Origin: [Clostridium] asparagiforme DSM 15981
GTDB lineage: Bacteria > Bacillota > Clostridia > Lachnospirales > Lachnospiraceae
Length of the DNA: 64,000 nucleotides
Reading direction: 5' to 3'
NCBI GenBank assembly: GCA_025149125.1
Contig: CP102272.1
Location: 1,736,001 to 1,800,000 of the forward strand
The notes under the pieces are model-generated. The model saw nothing but the letters and a program-made list of their open reading frames with translations. It was not told where the DNA came from and did not search any database. Made by a program: the position numbers and the translations under genes. This document shows positions 17,001-25,996 of this stretch, piece after piece; position 1 is the first letter of the stretch; the number at the start of each line of letters is the position of its first letter.

Positions 17001-17309
17001 ATGGAACAGTTTGATACAATCGGGCTGATCGAGACCTTCGGCCTGGTGTTTGTCCTGGAGGCCGCGGACGCCATGTGCAAGGCTGCGGACGTGGATCTGA
17101 TCGGCTATGAGAACGTGGCCTCCGGCTATATTTCCGTGCTGGTGCGCGGGGATGTGGGAGCCTGCAAAACCGCGGTGGAGGCGGGTGTGAAGGCGGTGAA
17201 AAACATGGGGGCGGAGGTTTACAGTTCCGTGGTCATTCCCAGGCCCCATCCCGTGCTGGAGAAGATTATAAACCGCTACAGCCTGGATCATCTGCTGCCC
17301 CAGGCATAG
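17001..17309 (+). CDS. BMC shell protein, divergent hexameric type
   Basis: A 102-residue single BMC domain (DTIGLIETFGLVFVLEAADAM; YENVASGYISVLVRGDVGACKTAVEAG; VVIPRPHPVLEKII). The pore segment VASGY differs again from its neighbours. An extra C-terminal tail INRYSLDHLLPQA is reminiscent of short helices used for cargo contact. The ATG at 17001 follows AGAGGA at a suitable distance; an upstream in-frame TTG is less likely. Confidence 0.9.
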   Translation: MEQFDTIGLIETFGLVFVLEAADAMCKAADVDLIGYENVASGYISVLVRGDVGACKTAVEAGVKAVKNMGAEVYSSVVIPRPHPVLEKIINRYSLDHLLPQA

Positions 17310-17339
17310 GACGGCGGCTGTGGGAAACAGGAGGAGCCT

Positions 17340-18716
17340 ATGAATTTTGTTGACAAGGATCTGCTCTCCGTGCAGGAGGCCAGAATCCTGATGGAGCGGG
17401 CAGCCCAGGCCAAAGAGGCCCTGGCGTTGTTTGAGCAGGAGAAGCTGGACCGGATCGCGGCCGCCATGCTGGAGGCGGCGCGGGCAAGGCTTTCCCAGCT
17501 GGCCCGGCAGTCGGCGGAAGAGACCGGCTACGGGAACTGGCGGGATAAATACATAAAAGACCGCTTTGTCTGCGAGGCCCTTGAGACCCGGCTGGCCGGG
17601 CGGCGCTTCGTGGGCGTGCTGGAGGAGGACCCAGGGGCGGGCATCGCCCGGATCGGCGTGCCTCTGGGGGTGATTGTGGCCCCAACGCCTGCTTTCGGAC
17701 CGGTGGCGGCTGTGATCAGCGCGGCGGTGCTGGCGGTGAAATCCGGCAACGCCATCGTATTTTCTCCCCATCCCAGGGCGGAGCGAACCACCCGGACCGC
17801 GGTGGAGATTCTGGCTCAGGCGGCCTTCGCGGCGGGACTTCCCGAGGGAGCCATGGCCTGCCCGGACACCGCTGCCAGGGAAGGCGCGGCGCAGATGATG
17901 AGCCATCCGGCCGCGTCCCTGGTGCTGGCTTCCGGCGCGCCGGAAATGCTGGAGGAGGCCAGAAGTTCCGGGAAACCGGTGATTTTCTGCGGAACCGGCC
18001 CCAGTCCGGCTTTTATCGAGCGGACCGCCGACGTGAAGCAGGCGGCGGAGGACATTCTGTGCAGCCGGAGCTTTGACTGCGGGACCGCGGCCGCCTCGGA
18101 GCAGTATGTGGTGGTGGACGTTGCGGTAGCGGAGCAGGCAAAACGGGAGATGATCCGTCTGGGAGCCCATTTTATGAGCGGGGAAGAGGAGGAAATGCTG
18201 ATCCGCCTGTTGTGCGGCGTTTCCGGGCATATTGACCCCGAGTACATGGGAAAACCGGCTATTTGGCTGGCGAAACGGGCGGGCTTTGGGGTGCCGGAGG
18301 GCACACGGGTGCTGGTGTCCCGGCAGAAATACGTGTCGGCCCACAACCCTTACGCCGAAGCCATGAATTGCCCGGTGATGGTATTTTATATTGAACCGGA
18401 CTGGACCATGGCCTGTGAGAAATGCATGGAGCTGCTGGCAAACGGCAGCCGGTGCCACACCCTGGCCATCCACTCCCGGGACCAGGCGGTGATCGGACAG
18501 TTCGCCGCGAAGAAGCCGGTGGGGCGGATTCTGGTGAACACGCCCGCCGTGTTCGGAGCCATGGGAGCCACCACCAACCTGTTTCCGGCCGTCCATCTGG
18601 GCGCGGCCAGCGCGGGGCTGGGGATCACGGCGGACAACGTTTCCCCCATGAATCTGGTGTACCTTAGGAGCGTGGCTCTCGGGGTGCGCAGAGCGCCGGT
18701 GGAGACGGGAAATTAG
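17340..18716 (+). CDS. Acyl-CoA-reductase-like ALDH paralogue lacking the catalytic cysteine (CutB-like)
   Basis: A 458-residue ALDH-superfamily protein closely related to the aldehyde dehydrogenase at 28036. Its active-site segment reads FDCGTAAASEQ where the other has FDYGTICASEQ, so the catalytic Cys (aligned position 251) is Ala. It keeps the fold motifs (KSGNAIVFSPHPRAERTT, CGTGPSPAFIERTADVKQAA). It also lacks the C-terminal extension found in the active paralogue. It is therefore probably not a working dehydrogenase. A scaffolding, nucleotide-binding or subunit role inside the microcompartment is inference. It corresponds in position to the second ALDH-like gene (CutB) described for type I choline clusters. 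Confidence 0.88.
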   Translation: MNFVDKDLLSVQEARILMERAAQAKEALALFEQEKLDRIAAAMLEAARARLSQLARQSAEETGYGNWRDKYIKDRFVCEALETRLAGRRFVGVLEEDPGAGIARIGVPLGVIVAPTPAFGPVAAVISAAVLAVKSGNAIVFSPHPRAERTTRTAVEILAQAAFAAGLPEGAMACPDTAAREGAAQMMSHPAASLVLASGAPEMLEEARSSGKPVIFCGTGPSPAFIERTADVKQAAEDILCSRSFDCGTAAASEQYVVVDVAVAEQAKREMIRLGAHFMSGEEEEMLIRLLCGVSGHIDPEYMGKPAIWLAKRAGFGVPEGTRVLVSRQKYVSAHNPYAEAMNCPVMVFYIEPDWTMACEKCMELLANGSRCHTLAIHSRDQAVIGQFAAKKPVGRILVNTPAVFGAMGATTNLFPAVHLGAASAGLGITADNVSPMNLVYLRSVALGVRRAPVETGN

Positions 18717-18728
18717 TGCGGAGAATTA

Positions 18729-18871
18729 GTACAGGATCGTACAGGAAATCGTACGGGAAATGAAAGAAACGGCAGGGGGTGTCCCGGGGAACGGGCGCGG
18801 GCCTTGGCGGCTCGGAAATTAGCAGCAAACAAAAAGAAGTGCTGATAAAAAACGGAGCGCCGATCGTTTTT
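18729..18871 (+). promoter_or_regulatory. Leader of cutC with three direct repeats and a hairpin
   Basis: Three back-to-back copies of GTAC[A/G]GGA(AAT) lie at 18729-18762. A hairpin AAAAACG/CGTTTTT (18848-18871) with a T-rich 3' arm follows. This 197-base gap is the only sizeable one inside the operon and may hold an attenuator or an RNA-processing site that sets the level of CutC. Confidence 0.4.
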
Positions 18872-18913
18872 CACCTCCGCCTTAGAAAATAAAAACAGAG
18901 AGAGGGGAACACA

Positions 18914-21454
18914 TTGGATATTCGTGAATTTTCTAATAAACTTGCGGAAGCCACAAAGAACATGTCTGCGCAGGAGCGCGCTTCGCTGATGAAGATGTTT
19001 GAAGCGGTCTCGGATGAGATCACCAAAAAGGAGGCCCCGGCGCAGGCGGTCTGCTGCCAGGAGGGAACGGACATTCCCGACGGGATGACGCCCAGGCTGA
19101 AGGCCTTAAAGGAGAACTATCTGACTCACAAGCCCAGCATCACAACCTACCGGGCCAGAGCCATTACCAAGATTGCCAGGGAGAATCCGGGCATGCCCAA
19201 GATCATGCTGCGGGCAAAATGCTTCCGGTACTGCTGCGAGACCGCGCCCCTGGTGATCCAGGATAACGAGCTGATCGTGGGCGCGCCCTGCGGAGCGCCC
19301 AGAGCGGGTGCATTTTCCCCGGATATCGCCTGGAGATGGATGGAGGACGAGATCGACACCATCGGCAGCAGACCCCAGGACCCCTTCTACATTTCCGAGG
19401 AAGACAAGAAAATCATGCGGGAAGAGCTGTTCCCCTTCTGGAAGGGCAAATCCGTGGACGAATACTGCGAGGACCAGTACCGGGAAGCGGGCGTCTGGGA
19501 GCTGTCCGGCGAGTCCTTCGTGTCCGACTGTTCCTACCACGCGTTAAATGGCGGCGGCGATTCCAACCCCGGCTACGACGTGATCCTGATGAAAAAGGGT
19601 ATGCTGGACATCCAGCAGGAGGCCAGAGAGCATCTGGAGCAGCTGGACTATGAGAACCCCGATGATATCGAGAAGATTTACTTCTACAAATCCATCATCG
19701 ACACCACCGAGGGCGTGATGATCTACGCCCGGCGCATGTCCGAGTATGCGGCCCAGCTGGCGGCAAAGGAGCAGAACCCCAGGCGGCGGGAGGAGCTTTT
19801 GAAGATTTCCGAGGTCAACGCCCGGGTGCCGGCACACAAGCCGGAGACCTTCTGGGAGGCCATCCAGGCGGTCTGGACCATCGAGTCCCTGCTGGTGGTG
19901 GAGGAAAATCAGACCGGCATGTCCATCGGCCGCGTGGATCAGTACATGTACCCCTTCTACAAAGGCGACATTGCGTCCGGGCGTTTGAACGACCGCCAGG
20001 CCTTCGAGCTGGCGGGCTGTATGCTGATCAAGATGTCCGAGATGATGTGGATCACCAGCGAGGGCGGTTCCAAGTTCTTCGCCGGTTACCAGCCATTTGT
20101 GAATATGTGCGTGGGCGGCGTGACCCGGGACGGACGGGACGCCACCAACGAGCTGACCTACCTGCTGATGGACGCGGTGCGCCACGTACGGATTTACCAG
20201 CCCTCTCTGGCCTGCCGCATCCACAACAAGTCCCCGAAAAAGTATTTGAAAAAAATCGTGGACGTGGTGCGCTCCGGCATGGGCTTCCCGGCCTGCCATT
20301 TTGACGACGCCCACATCAAGATGATGCTGGCCAAAGGCGTTTCCATCGAGGACGCCAGGGACTACTGCCTGATGGGTTGCGTGGAGCCCCAGAAGTCCGG
20401 CCGCCTCTACCAGTGGACCTCCACCTCCTACACCCAGTGGCCCATCTGCATCGAGCTGGCCTTAAACCACGGCGTTCCGCTGTGGTACGGCAAGCAGGTC
20501 TGCCCGGACATGGGAGACCCGGACCGGTTCAAGACCTACGAGGAGTTCGAGGCGGCGGTTAAGGATGAGATTAAGTTCATTACCAAATGGACGGCCGTTG
20601 CCACGGTAATTTCCCAGCGGGTGCACAAGGAGCTGGCCCCCAAGCCCCTGATGTCCATTATGTACGAGGGCTGCATGGAGAAGGGCAGGGACGTGTCCGC
20701 AGGCGGAGCCATGTACAATTTCGGCCCCGGCGTGATCTGGTCCGGCCTGGCGACCTACGCGGATTCCATGGCCGCCATCAGAAAGCTGGTGTTCGACGAC
20801 CGGAAATACACGCTGTCCCAGATCAACGAGGCGCTGAAGGCTGATTTTGCAGGCTTTGACCAGCTGCGCATCGACTGCCTGAACGCTCCAAAATATGGAA
20901 ATGACGACGATTACGCGGATTTGATCGCAGCGGACCTGGTGAATTTTACGGAGCATGAGCACCGCAAGTATAAGACGCTGTACTCCACGCTGAGCCATGG
21001 AACATTGTCCATTTCCAACAATACGCCTTTTGGACAGATGACAGGCGCCTCCGCCAACGGACGCCACGCCTGGCTGCCCTTGTCCGATGGAATCAGCCCC
21101 ACCCAGGGCGCGGACTTCAAGGGGCCCACGGCCATTATCAAGTCCGTTTCCAAGATGTCCAACGACAGCATGAACATCGGTATGGTTCACAACTTCAAGA
21201 TCATGGCCGGTCTGCTGGATACGCCGGAGGGGGAGGAAAGCCTGATCACCCTGCTGCGCACCGCCTGCATGTTCGGAAACGGGGAAATGCAGTTCAACTA
21301 TCTGGACAACAACACATTGATCGAGGCACAGAAGCACCCGGAGCAGTACCGGGATCTGATCGTCCGCGTGGCCGGATACAGCGCCTTCTTTGTGGAACTG
21401 TGCAAGGATGTGCAGGATGAGATCATCAGCCGCACCATGCTGACGCATTTTTAA
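18914..21454 (+). CDS. cutC: Choline trimethylamine-lyase, type I glycyl radical enzyme
   Basis: An 846-residue glycyl radical enzyme that cleaves choline to trimethylamine and acetaldehyde inside the microcompartment. With the TTG start at 18914, published CutC active-site residues fall at identical numbers: Tyr208, Asp216, Phe395, Cys489 and Glu491 (in GCVEPQ), Thr502, Tyr506, and radical Gly821 ([12 protein letters not shown]). This separates it from diol dehydratases and other family members. The first ~35 residues form an amphipathic helix followed by a flexible linker ([10 protein letters not shown]), a likely encapsulation peptide. AGAGGGG precedes the TTG. The activase CutD follows after 11 bases. 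Confidence 0.98.
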   Translation: MDIREFSNKLAEATKNMSAQERASLMKMFEAVSDEITKKEAPAQAVCCQEGTDIPDGMTPRLKALKENYLTHKPSITTYRARAITKIARENPGMPKIMLRAKCFRYCCETAPLVIQDNELIVGAPCGAPRAGAFSPDIAWRWMEDEIDTIGSRPQDPFYISEEDKKIMREELFPFWKGKSVDEYCEDQYREAGVWELSGESFVSDCSYHALNGGGDSNPGYDVILMKKGMLDIQQEAREHLEQLDYENPDDIEKIYFYKSIIDTTEGVMIYARRMSEYAAQLAAKEQNPRRREELLKISEVNARVPAHKPETFWEAIQAVWTIESLLVVEENQTGMSIGRVDQYMYPFYKGDIASGRLNDRQAFELAGCMLIKMSEMMWITSEGGSKFFAGYQPFVNMCVGGVTRDGRDATNELTYLLMDAVRHVRIYQPSLACRIHNKSPKKYLKKIVDVVRSGMGFPACHFDDAHIKMMLAKGVSIEDARDYCLMGCVEPQKSGRLYQWTSTSYTQWPICIELALNHGVPLWYGKQVCPDMGDPDRFKTYEEFEAAVKDEIKFITKWTAVATVISQRVHKELAPKPLMSIMYEGCMEKGRDVSAGGAMYNFGPGVIWSGLATYADSMAAIRKLVFDDRKYTLSQINEALKADFAGFDQLRIDCLNAPKYGNDDDYADLIAADLVNFTEHEHRKYKTLYSTLSHGTLSISNNTPFGQMTGASANGRHAWLPLSDGISPTQGADFKGPTAIIKSVSKMSNDSMNIGMVHNFKIMAGLLDTPEGEESLITLLRTACMFGNGEMQFNYLDNNTLIEAQKHPEQYRDLIVRVAGYSAFFVELCKDVQDEIISRTMLTHF

Positions 21455-21465
21455 GGAGAAATGGA

Positions 21466-22419
21466 ATGGAACAGGCAAACACGGGCGCGATTGAGCGCAA
21501 AGCGCTGATATTCAACGTGCAGAAATACAATATGTACGACGGCCCCGGAGTCCGCACCAACGTCTTTTTCAAGGGCTGCCCCCTGCGCTGCAAGTGGTGC
21601 GCCAACCCGGAGGGGCTGGAGCGGAAGATGCAGGTGATGTTTAAGAAAAGCGCCTGCATCGACTGCGGCGCCTGCGCGGCGGCCTGCCCGGAGGGGATTC
21701 ACGTCCTCTCCGGGGACACCGGGAAACACGTGGTTTTGCGGGATAAGACCTGTACGGGCTGCCGCAAATGCGTGGCCGTCTGTCCCCAGAACGCCCTGGA
21801 GATTACCGGGGAAATGAAAACGGTGTCCGAGCTTTTAAAGCTGGTGGAGGAGGACGCGGCCTTTTACGAGCTGTCCGGCGGCGGGGTGACCCTGACCGGC
21901 GGGGAGTGCACCTCCCAGCCCGAGGCCTGCAAGAATCTTTTGATGGCCTGCAGGCAGGAAGGGATTCACACGGCCATTGAGACCTGCGGACAGATCGGTA
22001 CGGAAAAACTGCTGGAGATCGCCGGTTACGTGGATCTGTTTCTGTTCGACATCAAGCACATGGACCCGGAGCGGCACAACGAGCTGACCGGCATGAGCAA
22101 CGAGCGGATTCTGCACAATTTGCGGGAGCTGCTGCGCCGCCGGTACAACGTGAAGGTGCGGATGCCGATGCTGAAGGGGATCAATGACAGCAGGGAGGAG
22201 ATCGACATGGTGATTCAGTTTCTGCTGCCCTTTCGGGACGACGGGAATTTTAAGGGGATCGACCTGCTGCCTTATCATAAACTGGGGGTTAATAAATACG
22301 GCCAGCTGGATATGGAGTATCCGATTGCGGGGGATCCCAGTTTGAACGGCGAGGATCTGGACCGGATTGAGGGCTGGCTGGCGGAGTATGATTTCCCGGT
22401 GAGCGTGGTGCGGCATTGA
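21466..22419 (+). CDS. cutD: CutC-activating radical SAM enzyme
   Basis: A 317-residue glycyl-radical-enzyme activase. GPGVRTNVFFKGCPLRCKWC contains the radical SAM CxxxCxxC motif that binds the SAM-coordinating 4Fe-4S cluster. It is followed by a two-cluster ferredoxin insert, CIDCGACAAACP and CTGCRKCVAVCP. ELSGGGVTLTGGE is the SAM-binding GGE motif. It would abstract hydrogen from Gly821 of the upstream CutC. The gene order and short spacing support one functional unit. Confidence 0.96.
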   Translation: MEQANTGAIERKALIFNVQKYNMYDGPGVRTNVFFKGCPLRCKWCANPEGLERKMQVMFKKSACIDCGACAAACPEGIHVLSGDTGKHVVLRDKTCTGCRKCVAVCPQNALEITGEMKTVSELLKLVEEDAAFYELSGGGVTLTGGECTSQPEACKNLLMACRQEGIHTAIETCGQIGTEKLLEIAGYVDLFLFDIKHMDPERHNELTGMSNERILHNLRELLRRRYNVKVRMPMLKGINDSREEIDMVIQFLLPFRDDGNFKGIDLLPYHKLGVNKYGQLDMEYPIAGDPSLNGEDLDRIEGWLAEYDFPVSVVRH

Positions 22420-22438
22420 GTGAGGGGAGGTGTGCGGG

Positions 22439-22873
22439 ATGATGAGACCGGGGAGTGGGACGGAACCGGGAGCGCGGCGGGATTTTGGACCGGGCGGCGG
22501 GGAGACGCCGGTGCAGCGGGGGGAACCGGCCCGGGCCCAGGGCGTGAGCCGGGTGATCGAGGAGTCCGTGCCGGGCAAACAGGTCACCATCGCCCATGTG
22601 ATCGCCTCGCCGGTGCCGGACGTCTACGAATGCCTGGGAATCGACCCGCTGGGAGCCATCGGCATCCTGACACTGACCCCCTACGAAACCGCCATAATTG
22701 CGGCGGACGTGGCGGTAAAGGCCTCTGGCGTGCAGGTGGGATTTCTGGACCGGTTTACCGGCTCCGTGGTGGTCGCGGGCGACGTGGAGAGCGTGGAGAC
22801 CGCGCTGCGGGCGGTCTGCGACTGTTTGGAGCGGGGGCTGGGATTTGCGGTGACGGGGATTACGCGGACGTGA
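22439..22873 (+). CDS. BMC shell protein, circularly permuted EutS/PduU/CutR type
   Basis: A 144-residue protein. An N-terminal Gly/Pro/Arg-rich segment (about 1-38) precedes a permuted BMC domain: [63 protein letters not shown]. This order matches EutS/PduU-type hexamers whose N-terminal strands form a small barrel over the pore. The long disordered-looking N-terminus is unusual for the family. Start ATG at 22439 follows GGGGAGG. It overlaps the next gene by 4 bases. Confidence 0.9.
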   Translation: MMRPGSGTEPGARRDFGPGGGETPVQRGEPARAQGVSRVIEESVPGKQVTIAHVIASPVPDVYECLGIDPLGAIGILTLTPYETAIIAADVAVKASGVQVGFLDRFTGSVVVAGDVESVETALRAVCDCLERGLGFAVTGITRT

Positions 22874-23337
22874 GGCGGAAGCGGATTATGGTGATCGGGC
22901 CAAGGGGGGCAGGAAAGTCTACGCTGGCAGCGTGGCTTGGTGAGACGAAAGTCCGCATTGGACGGACACCTGTGATGGTGTACGGGGAGCGGACCATAGA
23001 GGCTCCGGGCGCGTATCTGGAATGCCCGTGGATGCACTGCCATCTGATCGCGGCGGCACAGGATGCCCTCTGCGTGATCATGATTGCGGACGCCGCCGGG
23101 AACCGGAGAAAACGGACCTATCCCCCGGGGTTCGCGGGTGTGTTCGGACCGCCGGTGATTGGCGTGGTGTCGAAGTGCGATCTGGACCCGGCGGCGGTTT
23201 CGGACTGCGAGGCAGAGCTTTTGCAGGCCGGAGTGCCGGGGCCGTTTTACCGGAGTGGATGCGGAGAAACGGACGAGGTGGAAGCGCTGAGGCGGGCCGT
23301 GGCGGAGATCGAGGCGAGCGGGAGATTTGGGGGATAA
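22870..23337 (+). CDS. EutP/PduV-like small GTPase
   Basis: A 155-residue P-loop protein with [19 protein letters not shown] (Walker A), an [16 protein letters not shown] switch-like segment, and GVVSKCDL (T/SKCD guanine-recognition motif). EutP and PduV are found in most enterobacterial-type microcompartment operons. PduV was linked to intracellular movement of microcompartments, and acetate kinase activity has been reported for some EutP proteins. The GTG at 22870 overlaps the shell gene stop (GTGA) and gives the typical short N-terminus; an ATG at 22888 is the alternative. Confidence 0.85.
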   Translation: MRRKRIMVIGPRGAGKSTLAAWLGETKVRIGRTPVMVYGERTIEAPGAYLECPWMHCHLIAAAQDALCVIMIADAAGNRRKRTYPPGFAGVFGPPVIGVVSKCDLDPAAVSDCEAELLQAGVPGPFYRSGCGETDEVEALRRAVAEIEASGRFGG

Positions 23338-23364
23338 TAAAAAAACAGAAAGGAGGGACAGGAC

Positions 23365-24507
23365 ATGGAACAGTTTATTATGAACACACGGATTTACATG
23401 GGAGCTGGCTCCCTGGAGAAAATTCGCGATTTGGAAATTGAGCGGGCCTACATAATCTGTGATCCCTTTATGAAACAATCGGGGAAAGCGGATCAGATTG
23501 CAGCCCTGCTTTCAGAGCGGGGGGCCTGCTGGGAAATCTTTTCCGAGGTGGTGCCGGACCCGACCATCGGCGTGGTGACTAAGGGCATTGAGGGCATGTG
23601 CGCCTTCCGGCCGGACACGGTGATCGCCCTGGGCGGCGGTTCCGCCATCGACACGGCCAAAGCAGTCAGCCACCTGTACACGGCCATGGACAAAGAGCAG
23701 CGGCCCCGCCTGGTGGCGGTGCCGACTACCAGCGGAACCGGCAGCGAGGTGACCTCATTTGCGGTCATTTCCGACCCGGAGGCAAAGGCGAAATATCCCC
23801 TGCGGGACGCCGCCATGGTGCCGGATGTGGCGCTGCTGGACCCGGAACTGACGGCTACAGTGCCGCCACACATCACGGCCGACACCGGGATGGATGTGCT
23901 GACCCATGCCTTTGAGGCCTATGTATCCACCGCGGCGGGCGATTTTACGGACGCCTGCGCGGAAAAATCGATTCGTATGGTTTGGAACTATCTGGAGCGA
24001 GCGGTGGCCGACGGCGGGGACATGGAGGCAAGGGAACGGATGCACAACGCCTCCTGTCTTGCGGGAGTGGCGTTTAACGGCGCCTCCCTTGGAATCTGCC
24101 ACAGCATGGCCCACGCCCTGGGCGCGCGGTTTCACCTGGCTCACGGCAGAAGCAACGCGATTCTGCTGCCCCATGTGATCGCCTGGAACGCCGGTCTGGA
24201 AGCGGCGGGCGAGGAAGCGGCCCTTGGGCGCTATGTGGAGATCGCCAATATGCTGGGAATCTCAGCCGGGACGCCCAAGGCCACGGTTCACGGGCTGATC
24301 CGACAGATTCGCAACCTGATGAAGCGCATCGGGATACCGGAACAGATCACGGAGCTGGGCGTTGAACAGGAAGAATTTTTGCACGCTGTGGAAGATATGG
24401 CGGAAAAGGCCGCGGCGGACTCCTGCACGGACACCAACCCGCGCAGACCGGAAAAAGCGGAATTTGAGGACATTTACAGAAGACTGTGCAAAGGGGGAAC
24501 CCTATGA
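23365..24507 (+). CDS. Iron-containing alcohol dehydrogenase (CutO-like)
   Basis: A 380-residue group III alcohol dehydrogenase. It shows GGGSAIDTAKA (NAD-binding), TSGTGSEVTSFAVI, and metal ligands in HSMAHALGARFHLAHG and the upstream DTGMDVLTHAFEAY. In choline microcompartments this enzyme reduces acetaldehyde to ethanol and regenerates NAD+ inside the shell. It starts 27 bases after eutP with AAAGGAGGG at the right distance and overlaps the next gene by ATGA. Confidence 0.93.
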   Translation: MEQFIMNTRIYMGAGSLEKIRDLEIERAYIICDPFMKQSGKADQIAALLSERGACWEIFSEVVPDPTIGVVTKGIEGMCAFRPDTVIALGGGSAIDTAKAVSHLYTAMDKEQRPRLVAVPTTSGTGSEVTSFAVISDPEAKAKYPLRDAAMVPDVALLDPELTATVPPHITADTGMDVLTHAFEAYVSTAAGDFTDACAEKSIRMVWNYLERAVADGGDMEARERMHNASCLAGVAFNGASLGICHSMAHALGARFHLAHGRSNAILLPHVIAWNAGLEAAGEEAALGRYVEIANMLGISAGTPKATVHGLIRQIRNLMKRIGIPEQITELGVEQEEFLHAVEDMAEKAAADSCTDTNPRRPEKAEFEDIYRRLCKGGTL

Positions 24508-25157
24508 GATTTCTGACGGAGGAGGACCTGCGCCTTTTGTATAGAAACACCCCCTTTGCAGAATACCACATAGAACCCGGCACCAGGCTGACGCCCGGCG
24601 GACGGCAGTTTTTGAACGACCGGGGGATTCGGGTTTGCGGGGAGCGGGCGTCTGCCCGGCCCGTTGCGGTGGGAAATGCGCAAGCTGCCGGAAATGCGCA
24701 AGTTGCCGGACCTCTACTTCCAGCCGCCCCCACATCCCCGGCTTCCTCCCATGAACTCCTGGCCCTGCGCCGCGCCCAGTCCATTTTCCTGAGCACCGGC
24801 GCCGAGCTGTTGGATTACAGCGTGGTCACAGCCGGGGAAGTTTTTGAGCTGGAACGGCTCTTAGCCTCGGCGGCAGCCGGGGATTTCACGCGGGAGCCTG
24901 AGTGTTCCGCCTGCACCGGCATAAGCGCCAAGAACGCCGGAGAGCTGTTGGAGGACTGTTTTGAGGTCACGGGCTTTCACGCCCAGTTGGAGGCGGGGAA
25001 GGAGATCGTCCGGCTTCACGGGCTGCGGTGCGAGCTGCGGTGTCTGGAGGCAGAGCTCTCCGGGGGTAGGAAACGGGCAGTCCGAACCATTATAAACCGC
25101 CTGTCGCAGATGATCTGCCGGGCGATTGGAGGAACTGTATGTCAGAGGAAGGATTGA
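24504..25157 (+). CDS. EutT-like protein of a B12-independent locus
   Basis: A 217-residue protein. Its N-terminus, FLTEEDLRLLYRNTPFAEYH and RLTPGGRQFLNDRGIRV, resembles the start of EutT cobalamin adenosyltransferase. The middle is a helical cobalamin-adenosyltransferase-like region, but the metal motif differs: only CSAC is visible in place of the HxxxxxxxxxxxCCxxC arrangement. No B12-dependent enzyme is encoded here, so its role is unclear. It overlaps both neighbours in frame-coupled fashion. Confidence 0.68.
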   Translation: MRFLTEEDLRLLYRNTPFAEYHIEPGTRLTPGGRQFLNDRGIRVCGERASARPVAVGNAQAAGNAQVAGPLLPAAPTSPASSHELLALRRAQSIFLSTGAELLDYSVVTAGEVFELERLLASAAAGDFTREPECSACTGISAKNAGELLEDCFEVTGFHAQLEAGKEIVRLHGLRCELRCLEAELSGGRKRAVRTIINRLSQMICRAIGGTVCQRKD

Positions 25158-25984
25158 TGTTTGAGGCCTGCGACCGGCTGGTCCGGGAGTTTGAGGCGGT
25201 GATCGAACGGCCGGTGAAGGAACCGTCCGCGGTTTACTACACCGGGGTGGACCTGGGGACGGCCTGCGTGGTGCTGGCCGTGTTGGATGAGCATTTCCGG
25301 CCGGTGGCCGGGGCCTTCCGGTACGCGGACGTGGTGCGGGACGGCATGGTGGTGGATTACATCGGAGCCATCCGCATCGTCCGGGAGTTGAAGGAGGAGC
25401 TGGAGGAAAAGCTGGGGACCGAGCTGATTTATGCGGCCGCGGCGATCCCGCCAGGCACCGACGGTCTGGATTCCGGCGCCATCAAGAACGTGGTCCAGGG
25501 GGCCGGGTTTGAGATCACGGCCCTGCCCGACGAGCCCACCGCCGCCAACGCGGTTCTGAATATTAAAAACGGCGCGGTGGTGGATATCGGCGGCGGCACC
25601 ACGGGGATTTCCATTTTAAAGGACGGAAATGTGGTCTATGTGGCGGATGAGCCTACGGGCGGAACTCATTTTTCCCTGGTGATATCAGGGGCCTACAAGA
25701 TGGATTTTTCTGAGGCGGAGCGCTACAAGCGGGATGAGGCCAACCATGCGGAATTATTGCCGGTGCTAAAGCCGGTGATCGAGAAGGTGGCCTCCATCAT
25801 CAGCCGCCATGTGGCCGGACGGGACGTGGACGGAATCTATCTGGTGGGCGGAACCTGCTGTTTAAATGGAATCGAAGATATTATTCAAAAAAAGACGGGT
25901 ATTCCCACGTACAAGCCGAAAAATCCTATGTTTGTCACGCCTTTGGGGATTGCAAGGACTTGTACGCAGAATGCCTGGGATTAG
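25139..25984 (+). CDS. eutJ: EutJ-like Hsp70/actin-fold protein
   Basis: A 281-residue protein of the EutJ family. It has the actin/Hsp70 ATP-fold signatures YYTGVDLGTACVVLAVLDE (phosphate 1), NGAVVDIGGGTTGISILKDG (phosphate 2) and GIYLVGGTCCLNGIED (adenosine). EutJ is a presumed chaperone for microcompartment enzymes and is present in many ethanolamine and choline loci. The ATG at 25139 follows GGAGG and overlaps the EutT-like gene by 19 bases. Confidence 0.9.
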   Translation: MSEEGLMFEACDRLVREFEAVIERPVKEPSAVYYTGVDLGTACVVLAVLDEHFRPVAGAFRYADVVRDGMVVDYIGAIRIVRELKEELEEKLGTELIYAAAAIPPGTDGLDSGAIKNVVQGAGFEITALPDEPTAANAVLNIKNGAVVDIGGGTTGISILKDGNVVYVADEPTGGTHFSLVISGAYKMDFSEAERYKRDEANHAELLPVLKPVIEKVASIISRHVAGRDVDGIYLVGGTCCLNGIEDIIQKKTGIPTYKPKNPMFVTPLGIARTCTQNAWD

Positions 25985-25996
25985 AGGAAGGTGTCT

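Noticed and set aside
22420..22869. Long N-terminal extension of the EutP-like protein
   Set aside because: It is the shadow of the permuted shell gene; EutP proteins start just before the P-loop.
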